Part shown: positions 38,203 through 52,094 of the stretch, in pieces
Layout: the number at the start of each line of letters is the position of its first letter
Numbering within the stretch: the stretch's first letter is position 1
Assembly (NCBI GenBank): GCA_951217055.1
Contig: OX578286.1
Location: 42,919,937-42,983,936, forward strand
Reading direction: 5' to 3'
DNA: 64,000 nt
Source: Gerris lacustris
Taxonomy: Eukaryota; Arthropoda; Insecta; Hemiptera; Gerridae
Position numbers and translations under genes: made by a program
The notes under the pieces: model-generated
Database searches by the model: none
What the model was told of the DNA's origin: nothing
What the model saw: only the letters and a program-made list of their open reading frames with translations

Positions 38203-38645
38203 TAAAAATCGGTCCGAGACAACTCAGACAAACTTTCTCATATACAAGTTTATAATTACTTAGCCCAGTTTAATTTATTTATTAGTTTTCGTAAGTACAT
38301 TTAATTATTACTGAACATTTCATCAAAAATTACCATAAAAATCGAACCCGGGCTCTCGAAGTCCGAGTTTTAAGCTATTTTCTCAGGAACTAGATTTTTC
38401 CCGGGAAAACGGATTATATCGTTAGATTCGTATTTAAATGGACTATATTTTAGAATTTTTTAATCAAAATCGTCGGAACCGTTTTCGAGAAAAAATTTTT
38501 TTCACGTTTTTTCAGAGGTTTTGGGGATAGCGCCCCTAAATTTGGAGCTAAAATCCATTTCTCGATTTCGCCTCGGGGTATAATTTTTCTGACCATGTGT
38601 GCCATTTCGTCAAAATCGGCCCAGTAGTTTAGGCTCCAAACGTCT
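38203..38645 (+). mobile_element. HINE-A copy 6, 5' part (interrupted by Transib)
   Basis: ATCGGTCCGAGACAACTCAG start, ACTTTCTCATATACAAG subterminal repeat, T-arm-like ATCGAACCCGGGCTCTC, and CAGTAGTTTAGGCTCC. It is cut at CGTCT and continues at 40629. Confidence 0.8.
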
Positions 38646-38971
38646 CACAGTGATCGAAAATTCAAATTTAGCGGGACAAAAATTACAATTGTATTATAGT
38701 GAAATTTTCTTTTTTTCTTTCTATTCCCTCTATGGAAAGAAGCTTTGTAAGTGCAACTCCATCTTTTTTCACCATATATTCACTGTCCAGAGCCTATGGA
38801 AACGTATTTGTAGGCAACTCAGCGCACATTAAATGTGGTAAAAAAAATGGTAGACTCTTTTGATGGTGCAAATTGAATCGATAATAATGCATTGAGAAAA
38901 ATATTATTTCTTTATATTTATTTTAATAATATTAGTTTTTGTTCAACTATCATCAATAAAAGAAAAAGAAA

Positions 38972-39858
<887 letters not shown>

Positions 39859-39934
<76 letters not shown>
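39859..39934. repeat. (TA)n microsatellite inside the Transib element
   Basis: Starts directly at the end of the inverted block. Confidence 0.95.
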
Positions 39935-39937
<3 letters not shown>

Positions 39938-40628
39938 AAATATGTAATATAAAATATATTATATATCTAAAAAAATATAATATAAAATATATTTATATTT
40001 ATATATTACATAAATTAAAATAAGAGAAGAAAAACCCAGAAACTTAGACATGCAAAAATACAAAAGTAATACTCGAAATTTCGATGAAATCACCATGTAT
40101 CTTAATTATAGGCAAAAATATGCAGTGAAAGTAAAATTATTCTATGAGTAGACAGTTGAAAGAAAGTATCAAATGGTATAACTCATAATAACTTTCAATA
40201 ACTCAGAAGTTCTATACCAATAATAAAAAACTTTTTTGAATAATTATACTTTTCAAGATGAGGAGTAAATATTACAAATATACCAATAAAAAACATTATA
40301 AAATTGCAATGTATAATGATTAATTTTCTTTTCTTACCTTGTCGACAAATTATCATACTGAATGGTTGTAAAAAAATACTTTCAAGACAACTAATAAACG
40401 ATGTGTTAACTACAGAAAGTATTAATGGAATAAAGATAAAAGAAATTATATCATTATAACTCTGCTTCTGCTAGCTACAAAGTACTGTCTAATGATAATA
40501 TAAAACAAAAAAACATCATATTTTTATTCCTGGACATATATAGTCTTTATATCACGTTTTACACAATAATTAGATGTGTATTGTAAATCTATTTTTGTCC
40601 CGCTAAATTTGAATTTTCGATCACTGTG

Positions 40629-40771
40629 CGTCTGCACAGACGACAGACAGATATTTTTTAAAAACCACTTTTTTGGACTCAGGGGACCTCAAAACGTGTA
40701 AATCCATCAAAATCTCAAAATCTAATTTTCGCGCCATCACAATAATTTCTCTTTAAATATGAGAAAGTAAA
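40629..40771 (+). mobile_element. HINE-A copy 6, 3' part
   Basis: CGTCTGCACAGACGACAGAC, CTCAGGGGACCTCAAAACGT and a terminal hairpin ending GAGAAAGTAAAAAAC complete the copy interrupted at 38645. Confidence 0.8.
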
Positions 40772-41689
40772 AAACAAACATGTAAACATTTAGCACTGAT
40801 TTTAATTAATACAATTAAAATTAAATAATTTTACAGATTACGACATAACTACATACTAATATCCATAAATATTATCTATAAAAAAAAAAAAAAAAATTAT
40901 TTCTTAATCACTCCGTAAGATTTAAGATACTATAAATAACTAAACAGGGAAAAAATAATTACAAAAAAGCTTTAACACCTAATAAAAAATATCAATTTCG
41001 CCCATACACGTATATAAAATAACACCTTATGGTATTATAAGAATAATGACGTCATAAAATATATTTATTTATTGTATCACTTTATAATAATGATTATATA
41101 ACACAGTATATAAGAACTTTAAAATAATTTTTATCGATCCGTAAACAAAATCATATACGAATAAAGATTAGTGACGTGACCAGAAATACATATGGTTTTA
41201 ACATTGGTTCTGAAATATTTCACGTTTACCTTTGAAAAATAAAAATAAATTGTATTTCTAAGTCGGGCGCTTATTAAGTACGCTCAGTCACGAAGGTACT
41301 GTAAGCTAGTATGAAGGTTATGTTTTCCAGGCCGTATTAAAACACTAATAGTTTAATACTCTGATGCAAGGTTAAAAATCCATCCGTTTAAGGGAGTCTA
41401 TATCGAACTGAGAGCCGAAATTATAACGATTGAAAGAGGGTTCGTATTAGAGGGGAGAACAGGATCGTTTAACTCCTCTGATATTGAGATTCTAGTCTTT
41501 TAAAATCTAAACCTAATAATGGGCCTTTAAACTTCAACGATGTATTCAAAACCTAATAAATTAATATTATTTATGTCATAAAGTTGTTTCATTTTTTCCC
41601 TCCTCCCATAATAATATCATAAGTGATGAAAATGTAAACATAATAATCATTATTATTTAATAAGAAAGATAAACGGATTAAAAATATCG
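40772..41689. other. No gene recognised
   Basis: AT-rich sequence without supported features. Confidence 0.45.
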
Positions 41690-42125
41690 GTGATGGAACG
41701 GGTATTTCATGGATTCTTGCCGCTCATGCAACATGTATATTGCGCTCTCTTTGCGGTGATGGAACATGTGTATTTCATGGATTCTCGCAGGAGATGGAAC
41801 ATGTATATTGCGTTCTCTTGCCGAAGATGGAACATGTGTATTTTTTGGATTCTTGCCGGAAATAGAACATGTGTTTTTCATGGATTCTCGCAGGAGATGG
41901 AACATGTATATTGCGTTCTCTTGCCGAAGATGGAACATGTGTATTTCATGGAGTCCTACCGGTGATGGAAAATCTACTTCATATGCACTCTTGCCGGTAA
42001 TGGAACATGTATTTTACGCTTTCTTGCCGGTAATGGAACATGTATTTTATGGAGTCTTATCGCTCATGAAGCATTTATTTCATGGAGTCCTACCGGTGAT
42101 GGAACATGCATTTCATGGACTCTTT
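41690..42125. repeat. Minisatellite, 34-35-bp units in a 103-bp higher-order repeat
   Basis: The units contain GATGGAACATGT(GT)ATTTCATGGATTCT. The block starting TGGATTCTCGCAGGAG at 41778 recurs at 41881, giving a 103-bp (three-unit) period. Units toward 42125 are more diverged. Overlapping open frames on both strands reflect the repeat. Confidence 0.9.
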
Positions 42126-42601
42126 ATACTTCAGATCTAAATTCTGGTTGATTGATTCTGGTTGGAGGAGGAAACATAAAATAGAGTAGACAATAATAGC
42201 TCGTAAGAGTAGGTACATTATAAGAAAGCCACACAATTTGGCAGACAATTTTTTAGTAACACCCCTAATTTAAAAATGATCTCAATCACAGGAGGAATCT
42301 GTGATACACTAAATGGCAGGATCTTATTCCGCATTGCCTCTTCAATAATATTGATACACAAATAAATTTCATAGACAAACTTAATTAAAAACAATTAAGA
42401 CAATTTTGTGAACATGAATTTTTGTGCCATCAAATTACCTTATCACTAAAAAAAGTCGCATTTTTGATTTTCGAATAAAAATCATCTTTAATAAAAATCC
42501 AGCCAGTTCTTAAAACCACAAAAAGTTATGATATTTCCTTGATTTTGTGTACTGGGTGTTCAGTTTATTGGAAACATTTCTTATGGTAAAACTACATTCG
42601 T

Positions 42602-42887
<286 letters not shown>

Positions 42888-42889
42888 TA

Positions 42890-45589
42890 TTCTCGTTTAT
42901 CTTTTTAAATTATATAATAGACCAATTAGAAACAAATAAATAAATATGAAAATAAAAAAACCTTGGACAATTAAAAACGTTTAATGAAATGACTATTTGT
43001 TTATATGTATTATTAAGTGCGAATAAAATTAGAAGATGAGGTGGTGGCGCGTGCTCCTAGGAGTAAACTATAAGCAATCCTCTTCCATATCAATTATCGA
43101 GTCACGATTCCAACATGAAAATCACAATAAAACAAACCAAGATGAGAGAAACAAAAAAAGCAAGAAATACCACAAAAAGGAATCCAGTTGAGCAATAATT
43201 ACTTTAAAAAAAATATGTTTTACTTGCGATGAGATCAGAATATCATATTAAGACGGAATATTCGAAAAAATTAACTTACAAATGGGTTTTATTCCACTAT
43301 TTATTGCACGTTTTGTTTCTCATAAAAATACTGTTTAATATTTTAATAGAAATCGAAAAAATGATGTAACGTATAATTTAATATGAATTTATTTATATTT
43401 AATTTGAAAATAAATAATTTTTGAGTAATTTTTTTTCCATATTACCTTAATGTGTTGAACAAAAGGCGTAGAAGAGGGAATAAGTGACAGAATAAAAGCC
43501 TTTATTTAAGGTTTTAAAGTCGTATTGGAGACTGGTCATGGGGTTTATTTGTGTTTTACAGAGATTTTATGATATTTATTAATAATAATCAAGGGTGTAA
43601 TGGTGCCGTTCCGGTACTACTTGAGTGGATAAAAAATTAGTAATAAAATCAGTGGATGTTCCTCAGGCTCAAGGAACTTCTAGTATAATTGTCGACTTGA
43701 TAATTCAATGAAATTTCGTTGTTTAAATATGTACTGTTTAAGTAGCATACAAAATAAATTAAAATAAAGAATGATCAATTTCTCGTCTTGGGATTTGTGA
43801 AGGTGCTGCTGTATTAAAACGTAATCTATTAAAAGTATAATAAAAGGGTTAGCTATGTATGCCCAATGCCCATAAGCTTTAGGTTTGCACTATTTTAAAA
43901 TAGCGCCAACCTCTCTTTTAAAAGAGTGCTTAATAAGAGGGATGTTGCCCCTTTAAAAGCTATTAAACGAAATCACGTAATAATAATTGAGTTAATGGAC
44001 TAAAAATAAGAATATGTATAACCACTCCTAAATTATAATAAAACATTATTGAATAAACAATATTCATATAACTAAATTACAAAAAACATAATAATTTCCT
44101 TTAAACTAACACTCCCAGTTTCGAGCTTCCAAATAAGCTATTTCCTTGGGGGAAATTATATATATGTAGTAATTTAGAGCATTAGTTTATGTTTATGTGA
44201 TAATAGGAAAGAGTTAGGGAAAACATTTCCAACAAAAACCCTAAACACAAGGTATATAACTCCTAAAGGTATACGTTGTGATTGACGCGACTATTTGCGA
44301 TTGTTCACTATTTACTAAAGGGTAGTTTTATATATTATCATCGCAGAGCACTCAATACTAACTAATGTGTAGTGTTTACTTATTAGCAAAGGAACCCCCC
44401 CCCCCCCCCATTTTGTGTCACATTCTCGATTTATGTAAGCAGACAAGTAGACAAATGCGTTATTGTTCTTATTCTTAATTGTGTCTAGTATGAAATATTA
44501 ATAAACTTTTTAACAGTAGTGCTTACTTATTATCGTAAAGTACTCACAACTAACTTACTACTTAAATAACTAATGACTAATGCTTAGTAATGTATTGTAT
44601 AATTATTATATGGTATTATGAGGATGAATTAGTATCCTATATTATATTGTTCTGTTTTCCTTAAAGCAATTATCCTAAAGTAGACTTTATCGATTATCGC
44701 TCAGCGACCATCGCAAACAATTGCTGCAATCATAACTCACCTTAAGGATGTGGATCCATTGCCTCTTTAAAATAAGATCTGCATAGTTTTTATTTTTTTA
44801 TTTTTTAATAAATATCTCTACTTTAAAAAAATCAGGAAGGATAAAGAGCAATGAAATGTTCACGATGTCAATCTTTCATTGTAACACAATAACGGTTCTT
44901 TTGTTTAATCTCTATATATTATCTTTTAAATAACAGTAATGTTATCGCGAGTAACGAATTAGACATTATGTATTATTAGAAAAAAAAATCATATTAAAAT
45001 TAAAAAAAAAATATATGTTTCTTTAATAAACTTCAAGGCTCATCCTGTTACCTTTTACTTGAAAATGTATATTTAATTTAATATATTCATAAAAAAAGGA
45101 TCGTGACAAGGAAATAACTTAGTGAAGATGAGTTCTCGAATTAAAAAAAATATATATATTACCAAGCTTTGAGCTTGAAAAACTAGTCGAATTATGTTTC
45201 AATAGTTTTTTTAAAAAAAGTTTATATATTATAGTTGTTTTTCTAATACATTAATTCAATGAAGAAAAAATAAAATATTATACATATCGGAAAAAAATCA
45301 CGAAAACCTAATAGTAATAATAAAATATCTGATCCGTTATATTTAATGATAAATTGATATTTTATTATATATTGTTTTCGGACATTATGATTAGTCTGTT
45401 AGATATTTAGAACTGGTTGGTAAGATTATATTAAACAGTTAAGAAAATAAATAATAATTTTAAAAAAAAATGTATTTATGATTTTTAAAGGAATCAGATA
45501 TAATAAATTATTGTATGCTTTAAATTGTGGTTTGTTTTTTTAAATAAATACAGTATTTACAGATAATATGTATTTATTCAAAGTACAAA
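42890..45589. other. No gene recognised
   Basis: 2.7 kb of AT-rich sequence. A C run is at 44396-44410. No inverted ends, tandem repeats or coding domains seen. Confidence 0.45.
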
Positions 45590-45950
45590 CAATCCAAGAA
45601 TAGTTAGATTTAAAAGAATTGAAGACTTAAAAGGATTTATTCTTTTTAAATAAAAAAAAAATTACAAGGAAGATTAGAAGGTATCATTCAATTCTTGGGT
45701 AGTTGGGTTTAAAGAATTTTAGACTCTAAAATGCTTTATTCCTTAAGGATCAAAATACTCAAGAATTTAAAACTAACAGCAGCGCAATTAAAGATATTTA
45801 TCCAATTCTTGAGTAGGTGGATCTAAAAGAATTTTAGTCTTAAAAGGGCTTTATGCCTTGTAGATCAAAATAGGTACAGAATTGATAACTACAAGGAATA
45901 TGTCAAGATATTCATTTAATTCTTCAGATGTTGGCTATAGGTCCTAAATA
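45590..45950. repeat. Diverged tandem repeat, about 113-bp unit, 3 copies
   Basis: ATTCTTGGGTAGTTGG at 45691, ATTCTTGAGTAGGTGG at 45804 and ATTCTTCAGATGTTGG at 45919 head successive units. Each continues with AAAAGAATTTTAG and GGATCAAAATA-like blocks. Confidence 0.75.
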
Positions 45951-46490
45951 TTTAAAAATCGCTCCGAGATAACTCTGACTTTTCGTGTTGTTGAAGGTAA
46001 ATTTAATTATTATTGAACATTTCATTAAAATTTATCATAATAATAACTTCCCCTCGAGGGGGAATCGAACCCGCTCTCTCTGTCCACCTTTAAGGCTACT
46101 TTCTGAGGAACTAGATATTTCCCGGGAAAACGGCGCATATCGTTACATTCATATTAAAATGGACAATTTTAAACAAAATCGTCATAATCGTTCTCGAGAA
46201 ATAATTTTTATTCACGTTTTTTCACACTTTAGGGGGTAGAGCTCTCAACATTAGGATCAAAAAATCCTTCCTCGATTTCACCTCGGGGTAATTTTTTTTT
46301 TTTTTTGAACCTGTATGCCAAAGTCAGCCAAGTAGTTTAGACTCAATGCGTCTACACAGACGACAGACAGACATTTCTTAAAAACCACTTTTTTGGATTC
46401 ATTGGACCTCAAAACGTGTAAATTCATCAAAATCTAAATATCAAATTTTCGCGCCATCAAAATACTTTCTCTTTATACGAGAAAGTAAAA
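45951..46490 (+). mobile_element. HINE-A copy 7
   Basis: ATCGCTCCGAGATAACTCTG start (with a deletion of the subterminal repeat), T-arm-like GGGGGAATCGAACCCGC, GTCTACACAGACGACAGACA and the hairpin CTTTCTCTTTATACGAGAAAG at the end. Confidence 0.7.
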
Positions 46491-46492
46491 AA

Positions 46493-46730
46493 GAAACTTT
46501 CGTTTATAATTTAATAAAAATATTTTTAACTATATTTAATCAAAAAAATATAATTATATTTTAAAATCTTTTCATTATCAAGTTATTTATTGGCATAAAC
46601 TACAAAAAATATTTTTGTACGCCGGAGCCATAATGTTATTTTGAGTGGAGATATTTTGTGCCATTATTAATTGTTCTAAAAAATTTTAACGGATAAGAGC
46701 TTTTTAATTTAAGTTATTGAAGTAATTATT
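46493..46730 (+). repeat. Repeat family H, copy 1
   Basis: About 240 bp shared with 61623-61862 in the same orientation, including GCCATAATGTTATTTT, AGTGGAG and TTTTGTGCC. Nature unknown. Confidence 0.7.
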
Positions 46731-46732
46731 TA

Positions 46733-47266
46733 TCCCAACAAAAACAATAATGTAAAAAAAAGTCTCGCGTAAAAATTTGTGAGTTCATAGGTTTAGCCAA
46801 GTCTCCCACTGCCCAAGTAAGTTCTACTAGGACTAATTTATCCAGTACAAGTACATGATGTTTGTCTGTCCCTCTCTCTATTCTCTGTCCCAAATCACTC
46901 TACACGTTTAAATTTAGAAACATTTTCTGACTTGGCAAATACACACCACAAACTTAAATAAAATAATAAATGTTATTTTTCATTTAAGCGTCGCAGCACA
47001 AGGATACAAATTTGTATACGACACTGCATTTAATTTTAGCCTCTTTGTGGTGTGTATTTGCCAAGTCAGAAAATGTTTTTAAATTTAAACATGTAGAGTG
47101 ATTTGGGGAAGAGAATAGAGAGAGGGACAGACAAACATCATGTACTTGCACTGGATAAATTAGTCCTAGTAGAACTTACTCGGACAGTGAGAGACTTGGC
47201 TAAACCTAGGATATCACAACTTTTTACGCGAGACTATTGTGTTTTACACTAGTGTTTTTGTTGGGA
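46733..47266. mobile_element. 534-bp foldback MITE with arms of over 200 bp
   Basis: TCCCAACAAAAACA at 46733 and its complement TGTTTTTGTTGGGA ending at 47266 are the tips. The arms (containing AGTCTCGCGTAAAAA, CAAGTACATGATGTTTGTCT and CTGACTTGGCAAATACACAC) pair along most of their length around a loop of roughly 80-100 bp. No target duplication is clear. Confidence 0.85.
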
Positions 47267-47559
47267 TTTCACTTCTTTTTGTAAGTAATTTTTCATTGCC
47301 CCAAACAATTTTTCGTTCTTCTTTCTTTGTTCTTGGGTAATTTTTCTTTCTTTGGGCTTGTTAATCGTTGTTGTTTCGTGTCTTCTTCGTCGGTGGGTGT
47401 TCAAATTCAACTAACTAATATTATCTGGAGTAAATATGTAAGCACTTTAGGATAACTGTCAATTAATAATGTCAATTCAACAAACGTTCTCAAAATCACT
47501 TTTTAGTTTTAAACAGCGATCATAGAATCCTTAAACGGAAAGATTTCCAACTCCCCTCT

Positions 47560-47768
47560 TTATCTACCTGTGTTAGACTACTAGCGCTCCACGGGAATTT
47601 GCCGGTTAATATTGCAACTAAATCTTTTACACCATTCAAAAGATTTCGAGCTTCTTAATTCAAAGAAATAAACTAATAAATTAATTTGTCAATTTACTAG
47701 ATTCGAACCCGGGAACTTTCTCATTGTGAGCTATCGCGCAACTCATCGGCCAAAAGATTGCAGGGAAC
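47560..47768 (-). mobile_element. tRNA-derived SINE
   Basis: On the minus strand the A box TGGCCGATGAG fits TRGYNNANNNG fully. 43 bp later GGTTCGAATCT matches the B box except at the last base. The T-stem does not pair properly, so it is not a functional tRNA. Downstream the body ends with CCGTGGAGCGCTAGTAGTC; a related piece lies on the plus strand at about 48560. Confidence 0.6.
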
Positions 47769-49130
47769 TGAATAAATTTTATTCCGGGATCTTACAGCAT
47801 ATTAAATAAATGAATATAAAATAATCTTTAATCCAAAAAAGTTTTAAATGATAAATTACATAAATGACCATAGTAAAACCAAAATTCAAGCTTTTAACTA
47901 CATACCACTGGTCACAGTCATGTGATGTTTTGTCACTCTAGGCCAGCAAAACACCAATCTACACCTAATTACTCTGGATAAATTATTCAAATTAATCAAA
48001 TTAGCAAAGACATGCCTTGAGAGGTTGGTTTGGTGAAAAATTAGAAATTTTAAATTAGTATTTTTAATAATAAGTGTAGACTTGTAACAAATATTTGTAC
48101 TGACAATCATAGGATATCTATGGAAGTTTAAGGAAACTTATCAAAACAGTAAGTACAAAATATTAATATCCAATAGAACCTGAATTATACTTAACATGAA
48201 CCAACCTTATATCAGAGATTTATTATTTCAGATTGACAATAGCCACCTAGGTTAGAGAAAATTTAATTTAAAAGCTAAAGGATGAAATAGTAATCTTCTA
48301 GTCAGGTAGATATATAAGCATTTTTAATTATGTATTATGTTACAAAATATAACGACTTTATAAGAGTTACTAACAATAAATATGGTTTTCAGCCTGAAGA
48401 TGACCCAAAGAGGGGTCGAAATATCGCAAAAGTGAGCTTCTAATTTTTTCCTTTTAGACCCTACTTACCAATAAGATTTATTTTTTTGTATTGTTTATTT
48501 ACAAAATAGTACAAATGTCAAAAGATCATAAGTAGTTTACAATTTTAAACACCATATTCTCGTGGAGCGCTAGTGCTCTTACACCTCTAGAATACTGGAG
48601 TTGGATACCCCTGGTTTTAAAGTTCTCTACTACGTAGCTCTAGTGGCGCTGATTACAATTTTTTTTTACAATATTTTGAATAGGTGGTTTTTCTATTAGC
48701 CTTGAAAGGGACAAGGAACCAGATTTTTTTAATTGTTCCATTATTTTTACAATAAACTTATTTGTTCAATTTTCTAGGATTGTTAGAAGTGTCTTAGAAT
48801 TATGATGAGTGAGTCAGTCAGTGACGAAATAACAAAATTTTAGGCTCATATTATATCTTATGAACTACTATGGGAACAGGTGTGAAATTTTTATTTCTGG
48901 TTCAGTTTGTCATGAACTTTAAATTAAAATTAATTTTATATATCTAAATACCTTCAAAAGGATAATAGAGGGAGGTCCAAATTGCTGTGAGTTGGTTCCA
49001 GTAAAGGATGGCTGTGCTCGAGTTGGCGGGGGCTCTGCCGTGCCCCCAGATAAGTATGTATTACAATTTTAAACTTTAATTTACAAGGATATAACAGAGA
49101 TTGATTAGTTTTAAGTTGTTGGTGGTTATT
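47769..49130. other. No gene recognised; SINE-like and repeat scraps
   Basis: CCTGAAGATGACCC...GGGTCGAAA near 48390 is a compact stem-loop. CTCGTGGAGCGCTAGTGCTC near 48560 matches the SINE body above in inverse. GTGAGTCAGTCAGTGACG near 48808 resembles the GACTGACT runs of HINE-like repeats. Confidence 0.4.
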
Positions 49131-49706
49131 TTGCTTCCGAGCTTACCGAAGGTAACGGAAGCATTGTGTTCACTTTTGAGAACGAAAAACTATTATGTCT
49201 CCGATTTTAAAAATTCTAAGACAGAAATCCGTTTCAGACATCAGGGAACATTTTTGGTCTCGTGTTGTCTGTCTGTCAGTCTGTGTGTCCGTGAATTATG
49301 AATCGTGTGACGATAACTTGAGTAAATGTCAACAGATTTTGATGAAATTTGGTAGACATGTTCATTTTACCAATGCTCAGGACGAGTTCGTTGGACAACA
49401 TTATCCGTCCAAGCGTTCCCGAGCAACGCTCGCGTAAACGTGAATTTCAAATTTACTGGAATTTTAGGTCGGGAAAAAAATCTAACTTCATCTATTCAAT
49501 GAGACAAACATTTTTTACTAATACAATTTTTTAGTAAACCCAACAGCGACACTACTATAAAGTGTTAAAGATCGCTAAAACTATTAATAGTTTTTACACA
49601 ATAAACAATAAAGTAGTATAACAATAGTTTTAATGTTAATATAACAATAAAGTACATGATAGGATGCGAGGAAGTTATGTGCCACACTAATTGGCAGTCT
49701 ATTTTT
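49131..49706 (-). mobile_element. HINE-C copy 3
   Basis: Hairpin head GCTTCCG...CGGAAGC, ATTGTG, (GTCT)n, core AGATTTTGATGAAATTTGGT, AACGCTCGCGTAAACGTG, and tail GGATGCGAGGAAG...CCACACTAATTGGCAG. Its tail abuts HINE-E at 49707. Confidence 0.75.
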
Positions 49707-50973
49707 AGGGTTTCGTTGGTAAAACCAAAAAAAGAAACCCTTATAGTTTCGTTCATGTGTCTGTCTGTCTGTCACTCTGTACGGTTCCAATAACTTTTGA
49801 ATAAAAGGAGATAGAAACGTGAAACTTTCCAATATTAAAGATCGTTTTGACGCGCACACAGGAAAAATATAGCGAACTCAAAATTATCAGCTGTTCAAAT
49901 CCAAAATGGCGGATAACTCACGTCATGCGAAAATTTTTTTTTTTTTAAATTTTAAGTGGGGTATCAAATGAAAGGTATTAAAGAGTAGATTACAAATATA
50001 TATATCACTTAGGGAAAGTGTTCAATTTTCGGCGCCATTTTGTCAAAAAACATCGAAATTTTGCGTGTCCCCCCCCCTAAAATCGTATTTCCGCTCATAC
50101 TAAAAATATAGAAAAATATGCAAAATGTGTAGTCTGGTAGGCCATAGAAAAAATAAGATTAGCAATTTGATCTGATTTACTGGGAATCCAAGATGGCGGA
50201 TAATTCATGTCACACGAAAATAAATATTTTTTTAAAATTTTGAGTGAGGTATCAAATGAAAGGTATTGAAGAGTAAATTACAAATATATATATCACTTAG
50301 GGAAAGTGTTCAATTTTCGGCGCCATTTTGTCAAAAAACATCGAAATTTTGCGTGTCCCCCCCCCTAAAATCGTATTTCCGCTCATACTAAAAATATAGA
50401 AAAATATGCAAAATGTGCGGTCTGATGGGCCAAAGAAAAAATAAGAATAGCAACTTGGTCGGATTAACTGGGAATCCAAGATGGCGGCTGATTGATGTCA
50501 CGGGGAAAAAAATATTTTTTTAAAATTTTGAGTGAGGTATCAATGAAAGGTATTGAAGAGTAGATTACAAAAATATATAACACTTGTAGAAAGCGTTTAA
50601 TTTTTCCCGCCATTTTGTCATAAAACATCGAAATTTAGCTTGTCCCCCCCCCTAAAACTAAATTTCCGCTCTTACTAAAAATATAGAAAAATATGCAAAA
50701 TGTGCAGTCAGATGGGCCAAAGAAAAAATAAGAATAGCAACTTGGTCGGATTAACTGGGAATCCAAGATGGCGGCAAATTGCTGTCAGGGGGAAAAAAAA
50801 ATTTCAAAATTTTGAGGGGGGTATCAAGTGAAAGGTATTGAAGAGTAGATTACAAAAATATATAACACTTGTGGAAAGCGTTTAATTTTCTACGCCATTT
50901 TGTCAAAAACATCCAAACCCCCCCCCCCCCCCCCTAATTACTAATTTCATGTTTACAACACCAACGAAACCCT
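49707..50973 (-). mobile_element. HINE-E element, 1267 bp, with internal 287-bp tandem repeat
   Basis: AGGGTTTCGTTGGT at 49707-49720 and its exact complement ending at 50973 bound the element. AAAGAAACCCTTATAG after the left end closes a hairpin, and GTGTCTGTCTGTCTGTC follows. The interior repeats every 287-288 bp: CCAAAATGGCGG at 49901, then CCAAGATGGCGG at 50188, 50476 and 50763. Each unit includes a GAAAGGTATT block and a C run. Head layout matches HINE-B. Confidence 0.75.
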
Positions 50974-51008
50974 TTTTACGTGAGAACTTCACGCACTACC
51001 AATTTTTT

Positions 51009-51569
51009 GTGTTATAGTTTATTTTAACACCCTTCGTTCCTAGTTTGTTCCATTGTAAATAAGTTCCCGATTGTGAATGAATGGTAAGCCCAGTGTTGGG
51101 TTGTATTATTTTAGAATGTAGCTTTTAAATTACCTGTTTGTGTAAGAGCCTATTTATTTAATAATAAATAATGCAAATGCTAATGCAAATTTCAAGCAAA
51201 ACTATACTAATTTTTCATATTTTGCGTTAACAGCGCACTTAGAAAGGATATGATGAATAAGTGTAGTTGACGTCATTGGCGTTATAAAAATAAACTTTCG
51301 GAGAGAACTATGTATTCAAACCAATGAATGGAACTTACATATATTCAATATTTACAATATTTTAGTGGGAAATTAAAAGTCTTTAGAGATTGTGGGAGTT
51401 TTCTAAGGGTCATGTTTTCTAAAACTTAATATCAGAGATCTCTCTAAGAAAAAAAATCAATAATACAAAAATTTCTTTGGTGTTATTGTTTATTTTAACA
51501 TGGTTCGTTCATAGTTTGTTCCATTGTAAATCAGATCCCGATTGTGAATGATTGGTAAGCCCAGTGTTG
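51009..51569. repeat. Direct repeat pair of about 89 bp, 471 bp apart
   Basis: GTTATAGTTTATTTTAACAC...GATTGTGAATGAATGGTAAG (51009-51097) recurs with few changes at 51480-51569. The pair flanks about 380 bp without coding sequence. It could be a tiny LTR-type (TRIM) element or a simple duplication. Confidence 0.7.
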
Positions 51570-52094
51570 ATATTTTACTAACAGATAGAGGTAGACAAAG
51601 GATTATAGATTTTTTTTATATTCATCTTGGATCTATAATTAGGCGTAATAATTCGTATTGTCTCGAGGAGTTAACAGTGTTGCCACGCCCCAAAACGGGA
51701 ACCACCGGTACTTCACCATGTAGGAGAACTTGATCGAGACAAATCAGAGTTGAAATTTATCGCTTTACATTTTGACAAGGTTGAAAAAATATGACGTGAT
51801 TTTATCGGATCGAAATAATTAACATTGGTGTAGATGATAATTAATGATTCGAATATTGATCGGAATTAATTCAGATGTCTTCGCATAGAATTATGACGAT
51901 ATCTCAAATCAATTCTGTCGTTTGTTCATTAACCTATTTTTTTTTCTTTTTTCATAGTTAGTTCGTAAAACATGAGATGTAATTATATGTTATAAATGTT
52001 GATTATTCTCTAACCTTATTATATCAATAGAAATGAAAATTATCTCCAGATTCTTCACCAACACATGATAAAAATTTCCATTCTTAAGTTTACT

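Noticed and set aside
47695..47768. Functional tRNA gene on the minus strand
   Set aside because: The A and B boxes are good, but the T-stem and acceptor stem do not pair; a SINE head is more likely.
48375..48430. Hammerhead ribozyme (CTGAAGA, GACCC/GGGTC stem, GAAA)
   Set aside because: CTGAAGA and GAAA fit the core, but there is an extra base before stem II and I find no upstream partner for the sequence after GAAA, so stems I and III are unsupported.
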